The notes under the pieces: generated by a model
Told to the model about the DNA's origin: nothing
Databases searched by the model: none
Seen by the model: the letters and a program-made list of their open reading frames with translations, nothing else
Assembly (NCBI GenBank): GCA_041556555.1
Contig: JBFFIE010000054.1
Span: forward strand, 1 to 8,384
Length of the DNA: 8,384 nt
DNA from: SZUA-592 sp041556555
GTDB taxonomy: Bacteria > Pseudomonadota > Gammaproteobacteria > Eutrophobiales > Eutrophobiaceae
Direction of reading: 5' to 3'
Shown: positions 1 through 7,181 of the stretch, in pieces
How positions within the stretch are numbered: the first letter of the stretch is position 1
Layout: every line of letters begins with the position of its first letter
Position numbers and translations under genes: made by a program

Positions 1-327
1 GCGCCATTCGTAGTTACCGTCTGCCGAGGTGATCACAAGCTTACCCTTGGTATTCACGTCGGGCAGACTCTTGGCGGCATCTTTAGCCTCATCGGCTGCT
101 GCCTCGGCTTCCTGCTTGACGGCCTCGATTTCCTCGCCATCGGCCTCGGCTGCATTTCTTAACATCTGGTATTCCTCGTTGGTGATGCTGCCCTTGTCAC
201 GAAGAATCTCCAGCAGCTCCTGCATGGCTTCGTTGGCTGCATATGTCGGGGTAGCAAAAGACGCTACACAAACGATCATTATTGAAGTACAGATTGTCAT
301 TAAATATCGTTTCAGGTTCGTTATCAT
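1..327 (-). CDS. OprO/OprP-type phosphate-selective porin, N-terminal part (runs off left edge)
   Basis: The visible 109 residues start at ATG 327-325, preceded by an AAGGAGAG Shine-Dalgarno (344-337) and a run of A. Residues 1-30 form a Sec signal peptide: a Lys-Arg n-region, a hydrophobic core, and a likely cut after Thr-Tyr-Ala30. Residues 34-90 are rich in Glu, Lys and Ala and contain ELLEILRDKGSITNEEY, the short coiled-coil or oligomerisation segment usual at the start of OprO/P-type porins. Residues 94-109 (KGKLVITSADGNYEWR) look like the first beta strand. The family forms trimeric outer-membrane channels for phosphate and similar oxyanions. The gene follows the barrel gene 414-1922 on the same strand after 86 nt, so it may be the last gene of the reductase operon or have its own promoter; I saw no convincing one. 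The reading frame is open to the edge and breaks exactly at a codon boundary. Family call is firm; ion specificity is unknown. Confidence 0.85.
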   Translation of the reverse strand, partial: MITNLKRYLMTICTSIMIVCVASFATPTYAANEAMQELLEILRDKGSITNEEYQMLRNAAEADGEEIEAVKQEAEAAADEAKDAAKSLPDVNTKGKLVITSADGNYEWR

Positions 328-336
328 TTTTTTTTG

Positions 337-344
337 CTCTCCTT
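337..344 (-). promoter_or_regulatory. Ribosome binding site of the left-edge porin
   Basis: On the minus strand AAGGAGAG lies upstream of ATG 327, separated by C and eight A. This strong site fixes the porin start and rules out the in-frame internal ATG nine codons later, which would remove the basic n-region of the signal peptide. Confidence 0.7.
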
Positions 345-413
345 ATCATTCCAATAGATTCATTAATTCCAAGCATCAACTTTAGATAATTTAATAAAAT
401 AAGCCGTAAACAT

Positions 414-1922
414 TCAGAATTCTGCCTGCAGTCGGCCAAACAAGGCCCATTTATCCCGTTCAGTACCGACTGTCTGATTGAAGGAAGCACCACCGCCGCC
501 ATTTTGGACACCCTGAAAATAACCGCTAGCACTGTCGTTCAGACTGGCATAGGCGACTCCAAGGTCTAGTGCAAAGATATCCGTGAACTGGTACGTGCCC
601 ATGGCCAGCAAGTCATAGCCTAACGTGCTGTCGCGTACTGATATTACGTCGCTGTTGCCGAACCAACCAGCAGCAAGATAACCGCTTAGGTTGGTTATGA
701 TTGGGAAGGCGTATTTGGCCTGCACACTGGTTAATCCATAGCCGTTATTGGAGATATTGACACCGTCGAAATCGAAACCGGTATCTGTTGGCCCCTGTAC
801 CGTCAGGATCCCCGTGTAGCCCCAGTAGCCGAAGGTCTGTGCAAATGCCATGGGTGGCAGGAAGCCAGTGCCATCAGATTCACCGCTTGCATATGACACG
901 AGTATCCCGAAATTTCCCGGTCCGGCTGGACCAGTCAATTCTCCCAACAGGGCCACACCACTGGCATCGTCTGTTGTTCCTAGCAGATCGCTGTCGCTCC
1001 AGGAACCTACAACGAGCCCGCTGAGTGTCAGATCATTCCCCAATGGCATCTGAGCACCGGCACTGACGTTGTAATGAAGGCTGTCATCAGTTCCGACCGA
1101 GGCATCATCCTGGAGGTTCAGAACTGTCCCGCTCAAGTTCAACTGCCCACCACCGAGAGGGAAAGAATAATCCGCCTGATAATGGACGAAGTCATCACTT
1201 TCGATATTCTCTGCACCTTCCTCGAGGTTAGCGGCAAACAGACGGACCTTACCCGGACCAAGCGGGATGAGTACTGAAGCAGCCAGCGGATTGTAATCCC
1301 AATCGCTGGAAAAAAGCGTGTCATGATAATAGTCATGCAATGGGACGAGACCGGCCTGCAGATTTATCCCGTTGCCGGAGGTGTAATCCATCACCGCATG
1401 ACGTACCGATACTTCTGTTGAAGCCCCACCCCGGCGTGAGGCCGTTCTTGTCACATTATCGGTGGTGTGTTCCAACTCGAGCTGGAGATGGGTTTTAAAC
1501 TGTTCTGAAAACTTCAGATCAACATTCTGCCGGATCCGGGCACGAGCAGCAGTCTGATCGTCAATGTCCGGTACAACCGTGTTAGTGTCATTGTCTACAT
1601 TGTAGAAATTGATCCGGTACTGCCCGCCGAAACTGGCCTCAGGCCCTTTTTTCCTGGATGCTGTAGTTTTAATGGTTTCGACATCCTTCTGAAATTCCTG
1701 TTTTTCTTTTTCCAGCGCAGCTTTTTCAGCTTGATATTCCTGTCTCTCCCTTTCCCGTGCAGCTCTTTCTTCTTTCAATCGTGTTCGCAGTTCGTCGATC
1801 TGCCGCTGCAAATCCTCGAGCTTTTCATCAATACTCTGGGCTCTGGCTGGCAAGCTGGTACCTAAAATCATGGCCATTAGTATAATTATGCCAAACAAGC
1901 CTTTTGCCCGAAGAGGGTTCAT
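414..1922 (-). CDS. Outer-membrane beta-barrel (porin-like) protein with N-terminal coiled coil
   Basis: This 502-residue protein has a Sec signal peptide (residues 1-28, cut after Ala-Arg-Ala28). A strongly charged heptad-rich segment follows at about 31-90 (LEDLQRQIDELRTRLKEE and onward), predicted as a coiled coil. From about residue 98 (FGGQYRINFYNVDND) to the end it alternates polar and hydrophobic residues with Gly/Asn/Asp turns and closes with Leu-Gln-Ala-Glu-Phe; the terminal Phe is the usual BAM signal. The layout resembles OprO/P and other trimeric channels, but I do not recognise the typical OprO/P motifs present at 7287-8384, so it seems to be a different barrel family. It lies 51 nt after the TorD-like gene on the same strand with only a weak upstream Shine-Dalgarno (AGTGGA). 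By position it probably serves the reductase, passing substrate or product across the outer membrane; this is inference. No Cys is present, and no metal- or siderophore-receptor plug domain is seen. Confidence 0.8.
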   Translation of the reverse strand: MNPLRAKGLFGIIILMAMILGTSLPARAQSIDEKLEDLQRQIDELRTRLKEERAARERERQEYQAEKAALEKEKQEFQKDVETIKTTASRKKGPEASFGGQYRINFYNVDNDTNTVVPDIDDQTAARARIRQNVDLKFSEQFKTHLQLELEHTTDNVTRTASRRGGASTEVSVRHAVMDYTSGNGINLQAGLVPLHDYYHDTLFSSDWDYNPLAASVLIPLGPGKVRLFAANLEEGAENIESDDFVHYQADYSFPLGGGQLNLSGTVLNLQDDASVGTDDSLHYNVSAGAQMPLGNDLTLSGLVVGSWSDSDLLGTTDDASGVALLGELTGPAGPGNFGILVSYASGESDGTGFLPPMAFAQTFGYWGYTGILTVQGPTDTGFDFDGVNISNNGYGLTSVQAKYAFPIITNLSGYLAAGWFGNSDVISVRDSTLGYDLLAMGTYQFTDIFALDLGVAYASLNDSASGYFQGVQNGGGGASFNQTVGTERDKWALFGRLQAEF

Positions 1923-1973
1923 ATTCGAAATCCACTTATATATTTTTAATGAATACCCCTACCTGACTGAAGA

Positions 1974-2663
1974 TTAATTATCGGTCCTTTCAGTCGGGAG
2001 ACGATGTTTTACAGCTGTGAGATGTGCTTCCTCCATCATGATAAAATCACTCGTTAATCTGGCAATTTCCCGGTAGAAGGGGAGTTCAGCCTCTTCAATA
2101 ACCTTTGTACAGAAACCCGGTATCCAGCAGACTAAGTGCTCTTGCACAAACCGCGTTTCAAGCTCGAGATACTTCATTACAAGATCGGTATCGTCCATCT
2201 TCCATGCCTCTGCTTCCCATCCTGTAAGTGTCTGCATGAATTCAAGTTCTACAGAGATATGATCCGGCAAGCCCTTGTAATCAGCATTAAATTCAAATCC
2301 GGCCGCTTCAAGGAATTGCTTGACGCTGACTGTTGCCCGTCCGTAAAGTCCGCTTTCTTCGCCCTGCCTGTGCACTGATTCATGGGGTGAAATGTGCTTC
2401 CCCGGCCCGATGAAGAGCCGGGCATACTCCACTTGCAGTTTGGTAAGATACTCTTTATCAGACCCGGCGAAAAAATCATCAGGCAGGTTAACCCCGGCTG
2501 CTGATAGGGCCTCCCTGAACACCTGATCACGAAATTGTTCAATCAAGCCAGCGGTAGGTTGATCACGGAATAACGTGGCCAGAAAGCCATACATTCCACT
2601 TCTGGTCCCGGCTTCTACTGAGGGATAATTATGTTGAGTAACACTCTCCACAGTCTGCAACAT
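1974..2663 (-). CDS. TorD/DmsD-family molybdoenzyme maturation chaperone
   Basis: This 229-residue cytoplasmic protein belongs to the redox-enzyme maturation chaperones that hold the apo catalytic subunit, guard its Tat signal and help insert Mo-bis-PGD. The hallmark motifs are all there: EYARLFIGPG (79-88), SPHESVHR (92-99) where many relatives have PPxESVYR, a GLYGRATVSVKQFLEAAGF segment (105-123), and PDHISVELEFM (133-143). It is predicted all-alpha with no signal peptide. The frame is open further upstream to 2846, but that part overlaps the end of the catalytic gene and resembles nothing; ATG 2663 gives the normal family length and has AAGGG, overlapping the previous stop codon, as ribosome site. 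Only 7 nt separate it from the molybdoenzyme gene, so it is translated from the same message and its client is almost surely that protein. Confidence 0.93.
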   Translation of the reverse strand: MLQTVESVTQHNYPSVEAGTRSGMYGFLATLFRDQPTAGLIEQFRDQVFREALSAAGVNLPDDFFAGSDKEYLTKLQVEYARLFIGPGKHISPHESVHRQGEESGLYGRATVSVKQFLEAAGFEFNADYKGLPDHISVELEFMQTLTGWEAEAWKMDDTDLVMKYLELETRFVQEHLVCWIPGFCTKVIEEAELPFYREIARLTSDFIMMEEAHLTAVKHRLPTERTDN

Positions 2664-2670
2664 GATGCCC

Positions 2671-5193
2671 TTATACCCGGCTAACCGTGACCACCGTATC
2701 CATCCAAGCCTGTTGGCCGTTGATCGGATCCTGCCTGTCAGGGATGATCCAGTTTGGATGTACGCCATTGAAATCCCACCATTTATATTCAAGCGCCGTA
2801 TCATCCTTACTGTCAGGTGTGGTTTTGCCGGATGCAACACGGCCATATTCCCAGTGCCCGCAATGGTTGGATACAGCGATCACACCTGGCACCACAGCCG
2901 GCGTTACGTGGGCAAAGGTTTCAATTTCACCGAGTTCCGATTTGACCCGTATCTTGTCCTTGTCCCGGATACCCAGTGCGACTGCATCTTCAGGATTGAG
3001 CCAGGCCGGATTCTCGTGATAGATCTCGGTGAGCCACTTACAGTTTTGCGTTCGGGAATGACTCTGGACATTGACCTTGTATGTGCTCAGGATCAGTTGT
3101 CCCGGCGACATCTTCTCATGTTCGGGGATCGGCGTGTAAGTGGGCAATGGTGGGTAGCCTTTCTCCTCCAGCAGGCTGGAATAAAATTCAAAATAGCCTG
3201 ATTTATTCAGTTTATCCGGTTCGAAACCGGCATAAACCGTACCGTTGATGCTCTGCCCTATGTATCCCTTATAGGCATTCTTGGTATGGGTGTATCCCTT
3301 TGTGCGGGCCTCTACCTCGCTTTTGGCCTTGGATTCATGCCAGTTCCAGTAGACGCCGGTTTCTTCATCATAGATTACCCCTTCCCCGGTCAGTTTTTCA
3401 GGAGCAATCTCTTTCTTGTAGCTGTAGTAGTTAGGCTTGGATTCCGGGTCTACCCAAACCCCGTTCTCCACCATATAACGGAAACCTCCAGCTTCCTTAA
3501 TGCCGGGGGTCATCTCACAGGACAGCTGGACGAATTCTTCCGCCGAACTGTAACCCAGCGGAAACCCCATCCGTTCAGCCAGTTCACAACATACATCCTT
3601 GAAATCACGTACCTCACCCATGGGTTTGACCAGGGGCTGGCGGATGTAGAATTCGGGTACCTGATTCGGACCCACCATATCTTCCCAGTCCCAGCGTTCA
3701 AGATAGGTCGTATCGGGCAGGATCAGGTCAGCCAGCGCCGCAGATTCATCATAGAACGGCGAGACACAAACCGTATAGGGCAGCACCTCTTCATCCTTGA
3801 GCACTTCAATGTTTTGTTGCACCTGCGGGTTGGAGTATACCGGCTGGTAGCAATACCACATGTAGACGTCAGGCCGCCCCTGGCTGCCATCACGGATCAC
3901 ATCCAGTACTTGTTGACTGATATGATGGGTTGGGTAGGCCACCTCGCCTTTGAAGCCATCGAGAATGTCCAGCTTCTTTGCTTTCGGCACATGTTCCGCT
4001 CCATGCGGATATTTCCATTTAGCCCCCACACCCCGGCAACGTGCTCCCGGTCTGTCAATATCTCCGGTGATCGCCGCCAGCATCTGTATGGCACGTTCTG
4101 TATCATTGCCGTTGGCATGGGCAACGGCGCCTCGGTAACTGATCAGGGCGGCGGGCTTGTGCGTCGCGAATTCCCTGGCAACAGAACGTATCTTATGGGC
4201 AGGCACACCACTCACCTGTTCGGCCCACTCCGGTGTGTACTGGGCAAGGTGTTGTTTCAGGGCGTAGATTTTTTCGTCGATAGTGGCATCTGGATTTTTG
4301 GTAACCTTGCAAAATTTCAGAAAATCCCTCCCTGCTTCCCCATATAAATCTTCATTCATAATGTAATGGCACATTGCCAGCGCCACGGCTCCGTCGGTGC
4401 CCGGCTTGATGGGTATCCAGTTGGTGGATTTTGCGACAGTATTTGCCAGTCGCACATCAAAGGTCACCAACTGTACGTCACGATTGACCATGGCGTTGAC
4501 CACCCGTTGCGCAAGCGGTACGTGGTTAGTATGGGCCTCGATGACATTTGAGCCGAAATTCAGGATGAACCTTGACCGGTCGATGTCCCAGTTGTCGTAG
4601 TGTTTACCCCAGGTCAATTCCTGGGCCGTCCACTTCCCGCCCTCGCAGATACTGGTGTGATTGCCGATGGTCTTGGTGCCGTAAGCGGCGAGAAACTGCT
4701 TGACGATCTTCGAGGAACTGGCCTTCATGCGCCCGTAATGAAACATGAATTTTTCCGGGTGACCCTCGTCACGAAGGGTTTTCAGCCGATCCGCTACTTC
4801 GGTCAACGCATCATCCCAGCTGATCTTCTTCCATTTGCCCTCACCGCGTTTACCAACCCGTTTCATCGGGTAGAGTATCCGATCCGGATCATTGACCTGG
4901 TTTACACCCGCCTGACCCTTGGCACAGATCAAACCCATGGTGCGGATGGAACGGGGCTGACCTTCAACCTTCACGAGCCGTCCATCCTCAATATAACCGA
5001 TGTTTGGACAGCGGGTCACGCACTGCCAGCAGGCCGAGGGCTTGCTTATCCGCTGCAGGCCGGTCTTAGGTGAAAAATCCTTGCCGCTGGACAATTCAGA
5101 TACCGGCGGTGCGGCGAGCACATTACCCTGAGTGAATAGCGCCCCTGTTGCAACCGCTCCCAACTTCAATAAATCACGCCGATTAATCATCAT
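2671..5193 (-). CDS. Molybdopterin oxidoreductase catalytic subunit (PsrA/PhsA/TtrA/ArrA-like), Tat-exported
   Basis: This 840-residue periplasmic member of the DMSO reductase family starts with a Tat signal (Asn-Arg-Arg-Asp-Leu-Leu-Lys, residues 4-10, then a hydrophobic stretch to Ala28). A [4Fe-4S] site follows as C-x2-C-x3-C-x27-C (C55, C58, C62, C90) with Lys92 after the last Cys. The expected Mo ligand is Cys183 in NHTSICEGG, as in polysulfide, thiosulfate, tetrathionate, arsenate and selenate-type reductases. The central domains run to about 700, and the C-terminal MGD-binding domain from about 695 holds SPGQLILSTYK and NHCGHWEYGRVASG; the end GVHPNWIIPDRQDPINGQQ recalls ArrA/ArxA-like proteins. 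Near 152-157 it reads HYGRMK, matching neither the RGRY of ArrA nor the GRGWG of ArxA as I remember them. It is much shorter than TtrA (about 1000 residues). ATG 5193 has GAGGA at good spacing, 16 nt after the NrfD gene. Substrate is open: selenate, arsenate, antimonate, polysulfide, thiosulfate or another oxyanion. Confidence 0.93.
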   Translation of the reverse strand: MMINRRDLLKLGAVATGALFTQGNVLAAPPVSELSSGKDFSPKTGLQRISKPSACWQCVTRCPNIGYIEDGRLVKVEGQPRSIRTMGLICAKGQAGVNQVNDPDRILYPMKRVGKRGEGKWKKISWDDALTEVADRLKTLRDEGHPEKFMFHYGRMKASSSKIVKQFLAAYGTKTIGNHTSICEGGKWTAQELTWGKHYDNWDIDRSRFILNFGSNVIEAHTNHVPLAQRVVNAMVNRDVQLVTFDVRLANTVAKSTNWIPIKPGTDGAVALAMCHYIMNEDLYGEAGRDFLKFCKVTKNPDATIDEKIYALKQHLAQYTPEWAEQVSGVPAHKIRSVAREFATHKPAALISYRGAVAHANGNDTERAIQMLAAITGDIDRPGARCRGVGAKWKYPHGAEHVPKAKKLDILDGFKGEVAYPTHHISQQVLDVIRDGSQGRPDVYMWYCYQPVYSNPQVQQNIEVLKDEEVLPYTVCVSPFYDESAALADLILPDTTYLERWDWEDMVGPNQVPEFYIRQPLVKPMGEVRDFKDVCCELAERMGFPLGYSSAEEFVQLSCEMTPGIKEAGGFRYMVENGVWVDPESKPNYYSYKKEIAPEKLTGEGVIYDEETGVYWNWHESKAKSEVEARTKGYTHTKNAYKGYIGQSINGTVYAGFEPDKLNKSGYFEFYSSLLEEKGYPPLPTYTPIPEHEKMSPGQLILSTYKVNVQSHSRTQNCKWLTEIYHENPAWLNPEDAVALGIRDKDKIRVKSELGEIETFAHVTPAVVPGVIAVSNHCGHWEYGRVASGKTTPDSKDDTALEYKWWDFNGVHPNWIIPDRQDPINGQQAWMDTVVTVSRV

Positions 5194-5209
5194 TTTTTCA
5201 TCCTCGTAT

Positions 5210-6175
5210 TCAAAGTCCCAGTGGGCCGGTAATTTGCCCGCCTACAACGATGACATGCCGCAGCATATACCCGCCAAACAATACTAAAACAGGAATGACA
5301 TAAATCATGACAGGATGCAGAACAACCTCTTTATGACTGACAATCTTTGGTATGGTATGAAATAACTCGACCGTGACGGGAATCAAAAGACCGATAAACA
5401 CGACCCAGAACCAGAACATGAGAGACAACTCTCCGCCCCATTCAATGACCTTGATAGCCTCACGTTGACTGCCAACACTGAGATGGGCATACATGAGGAA
5501 CAGAAAGATCACTAGTATCTCCAGTCCGATAAGCAATGTATCGGACTCAGCCAACAGATAATTCGCATGTTCAGCATCCATTTTGCTACCCGGATCAGGA
5601 TTATTCCTGTTCATTATGGTATTGATCAGCAGCAGGACCGCCACACCGGTTGAGAGCGCGGACAGCAGAAATAGCATCGCCAGGATGGGTGAGTTCCAGA
5701 ACGGCCGCGACGGCATGGCACCCAAAAGAACACCGGTATATACGGCAACAGCAATACCTAGTGGCACCGAAATCCATGCCAGCAGTCGCCGCATAACATC
5801 AAAAGTATCCCCCGGCGCAGCATTTTTCGGCAGAAATGTGTAGGCATATGGAATGCTGATAAGAATAAACCACACAAGCAACCAGGTACCGATGGACATC
5901 GGCGACAGGTTGATGACCTTGAACAGGTTCAGAAACTTAAACCAGTGTCCTGCCTGGAATGAACCAAGTTCGAACACCAGCATACCGGTGCCAATGATAA
6001 CCAGTGGCGCCGCCAGGAATGCGCCATAGCGGGCGATATTGAAATAGCGGCCGGTTGGTCCTCCGCGCAGAAACATTGAAGCACTGGCGGTCAGTGCACC
6101 TGCCCCGACCCCGGCCAGAAAGAGATACAGGATTACAGGAACGCCCCAAGTAAGTTCATAGCCATTCATAGTCAT
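5210..6175 (-). CDS. NrfD/PsrC-family quinone-interacting membrane subunit
   Basis: This 321-residue integral membrane protein has about eight hydrophobic helices by eye: near residues 12-34, 48-70, 92-113, 131-152, 160-186, 212-233, 250-272 and 287-312. That count matches PsrC of polysulfide reductase. The N-terminal ELTWGVPVILYLFLAGVGAG is the usual first-helix signature of the family, and LVFELGS in helix 2 is also typical. There are no heme or cluster ligands. Its role would be to exchange electrons between the menaquinone/ubiquinone pool and the iron-sulfur subunit at the periplasmic face. Its ATG overlaps the stop of the preceding iron-sulfur gene as ATGA (6175-6172), a sign of translational coupling and a stoichiometric complex. 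A second ATG two codons later (6169) could also serve. The catalytic gene follows after 16 nt. Confidence 0.93.
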   Translation of the reverse strand: MTMNGYELTWGVPVILYLFLAGVGAGALTASASMFLRGGPTGRYFNIARYGAFLAAPLVIIGTGMLVFELGSFQAGHWFKFLNLFKVINLSPMSIGTWLLVWFILISIPYAYTFLPKNAAPGDTFDVMRRLLAWISVPLGIAVAVYTGVLLGAMPSRPFWNSPILAMLFLLSALSTGVAVLLLINTIMNRNNPDPGSKMDAEHANYLLAESDTLLIGLEILVIFLFLMYAHLSVGSQREAIKVIEWGGELSLMFWFWVVFIGLLIPVTVELFHTIPKIVSHKEVVLHPVMIYVIPVLVLFGGYMLRHVIVVGGQITGPLGL

Positions 6176-6927
6176 ATTCTCTGTTTTTCCTTGCGGTGAG
6201 TTTTAACACTGATGTACTCATTCCGATATTTTTGATCGTGTTCATCAGCATGCTCTGCCGCGATGTAATAAACGTTAGGTTTTGTCCCCATCTCTTTGCG
6301 TAGAACGGTGGTCGGATTTTCTGCAAGACGGTGGGAGATTTCGCTGTTTGGATCATTAATATCACCAAATATACGGGCCCTGCCGATACAGGTATTGACG
6401 CAAGAAGGTTCTAACCCCTGGGTGATACGGTGCATGCAGAAATCACACTTGTCGGCGGCACCGGTAACGGGATTAAGAAAGCGGGCGCCATACGGGCAGG
6501 CATGGATGCAGTACTTGCAACCAATACAAATATCCGGATCGATTACAACAAGGCCATCTTCGTCACGTCTCCAAGTTGCATTAGTGGGGCATACCCTGAC
6601 ACACGGCGGTTCTGAGCAGTGATTGCAAAGCCTGGGTAGAAACGATCGATCAACATGAGGGAAAGTGCCCTTTTCTGTGTATTCGACCCAGCTTCGATAA
6701 ACCCCCAACGGCACATCAAACTCGCTTTTACAGGCAACACTGCAGGCATGACAACCAATACAACGGCGTGTATCGATAAGCATACCGTATTGAACTTTCT
6801 TTTTGGTTATCTTGGAGATCGCTGCCTTTGGCAGGGCGGTGGCTCCAGCAGTTAGAGCAGCTATCCCTCCTATATTTTTAAGGAATTTTCGACGGCTTTT
6901 TGCAGATTCTTTCGTATTCACACTCAT
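6172..6927 (-). CDS. Tat-exported four-cluster [4Fe-4S] electron-transfer subunit (NrfC/PsrB/TtrB-like)
   Basis: This 251-residue protein carries a perfect twin-arginine motif SRRKFLK (residues 11-17) and a short hydrophobic, Ala-rich stretch to about 36. Four cysteine groups follow: C56/C59/C62/C66, C101/C104/C109/C113, C134/C137/C140/C144 and C161/C164/C176/C180. All sixteen ligands are present, so four [4Fe-4S] clusters are expected, forming the wire between the NrfD-type membrane subunit and the Mo subunit. Its own Tat signal, as in NrfC and TtrB, places it in the periplasm. The frame also opens at a TTG at 6939, but the GGAG just after that TTG sits 6 nt before ATG 6927, so the TTG is within the ribosome site and ATG 6927 is the start. 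It is the first gene of the operon and overlaps the next by 4 nt. The C-terminal tail is basic and shows no further domain. Confidence 0.94.
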   Translation of the reverse strand: MSVNTKESAKSRRKFLKNIGGIAALTAGATALPKAAISKITKKKVQYGMLIDTRRCIGCHACSVACKSEFDVPLGVYRSWVEYTEKGTFPHVDRSFLPRLCNHCSEPPCVRVCPTNATWRRDEDGLVVIDPDICIGCKYCIHACPYGARFLNPVTGAADKCDFCMHRITQGLEPSCVNTCIGRARIFGDINDPNSEISHRLAENPTTVLRKEMGTKPNVYYIAAEHADEHDQKYRNEYISVKTHRKEKQRI

Positions 6928-6933
6928 TAATTT

Positions 6934-6937
6934 CTCC
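6934..6937 (-). promoter_or_regulatory. Ribosome binding site deciding the start of the iron-sulfur subunit
   Basis: GGAG on the minus strand lies 6 nt before ATG 6927. It overlaps the codons that would follow the alternative TTG at 6939, so it argues strongly for the shorter 251-residue protein. Confidence 0.75.
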
Positions 6938-6985
6938 AATCGAATTAATTGAGAAGCCGATGACTCTGTTTAAAACTTTTTAAAT

Positions 6986-7008
6986 AACTATATTCTTAAG
7001 TAATAGTT
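6986..7008. promoter_or_regulatory. AT-rich dyad, possible operator
   Basis: AACTAT (6986-6991) and ATAGTT (7003-7008) are a perfect 6-bp inverted repeat with an 11-bp spacer that has the small palindrome CTTAAG near its middle. The spacing of about one and a half to two helix turns would suit a dimeric regulator, or it may be a weak hairpin in the leader. The region is AT-rich, so chance is possible. Confidence 0.25.
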
Positions 7009-7117
7009 TCACTTTCAGGCGGTTCGTTGCTAAATTGCAACTCAAGAGGAGGGGTGAGCCGCTAATCCCTCTAAATATAAGAAACTTCACCAAATAATTT
7101 TTGTTGTACTACAAGTA

Positions 7118-7123
7118 AGAATA
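7118..7123 (-). promoter_or_regulatory. Probable -10 element of the FNR-type promoter
   Basis: TATTCT on the minus strand matches TATAAT at four of six bases. If it occupies -12 to -7, the start is at 7111 and the centre of the FNR palindrome (7152.5) falls at -41.5, the exact position for class II FNR activation, where no good -35 hexamer is needed. Confidence 0.55.
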
Positions 7124-7144
7124 CGAAGATTTACCTTAAGCTTG

Positions 7145-7160
7145 TTTGATCCAAATCAAA
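7145..7160. promoter_or_regulatory. FNR/ANR binding site
   Basis: The sequence TTTGATCCAAATCAAA contains a full consensus FNR/ANR box, TTGAT-N4-ATCAA, with no mismatch and one additional symmetric base on each side. It is the only such box I found in the window. It lies about 220 bp upstream of the first reductase gene and about 20 bp downstream of the hairpin that ends the upstream porin message. It implies oxygen-sensitive activation of the operon by an FNR, ANR or DNR-type regulator, which is not itself encoded here. Confidence 0.85.
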
Positions 7161-7181
7161 TAATTAGTCGATTTGGGAAAT

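Larger units (their letters stand above)
6928..7111 (-). other. Long 5' leader of the reductase operon, with possible RNA structure
   Basis: If transcription starts near 7111, the message has about 184 nt before the first start codon. Read on the minus strand, the part 7072-7019 can form GAGGG/CCCTC (7071-7067 with 7053-7049, loop of 13) and GTTGC/GCAAC (7041-7037 with 7030-7026, loop of 6). The loop of the first stem holds GCGG (7062-7059), which can pair with CCGC (7022-7019) after the second hairpin, giving a pseudoknot-like fold. A CCCTCCTCT run (7054-7046) could also pair with purine-rich ribosome sites. No coding frame is apparent in it. I do not recognise a known riboswitch class; pairings are by eye and the start site is inferred. 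Confidence 0.4.

Noticed and set aside
351..379. Possible promoter for the left-edge porin (TTGATG, 17 nt, TATTGG on the minus strand)
   Set aside because: The -10 match is poor and the implied start would fall inside the ribosome site.
29..385. Plus-strand frame of 118 codons at the left end
   Set aside because: It is antisense to the porin signal peptide and coiled coil, and its Ala/Ser-rich product reflects the opposite strand's Glu/Ala codons.
415..424. Palindrome CAGAATTCTG at the end of the coiled-coil barrel gene
   Set aside because: A ten-base palindrome is expected by chance and lies in coding sequence and stop context with no tail or partner.
2664..2846. N-terminal extension of the TorD-like protein from an ATG at 2846
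   Set aside because: The extension overlaps the end of the catalytic gene, matches nothing in the family and would make the chaperone too long; ATG 2663 has a ribosome site and the right length.
3286..4347. Long open plus-strand frame of 353 codons opposite the molybdoenzyme gene
   Set aside because: It lies wholly antisense to a gene with clear family motifs, has no recognisable domain, and such frames are common opposite codon-biased genes.
6928..6939. TTG start at 6939 for the iron-sulfur subunit
   Set aside because: The GGAG ribosome site lies within these codons and is well placed for ATG 6927.
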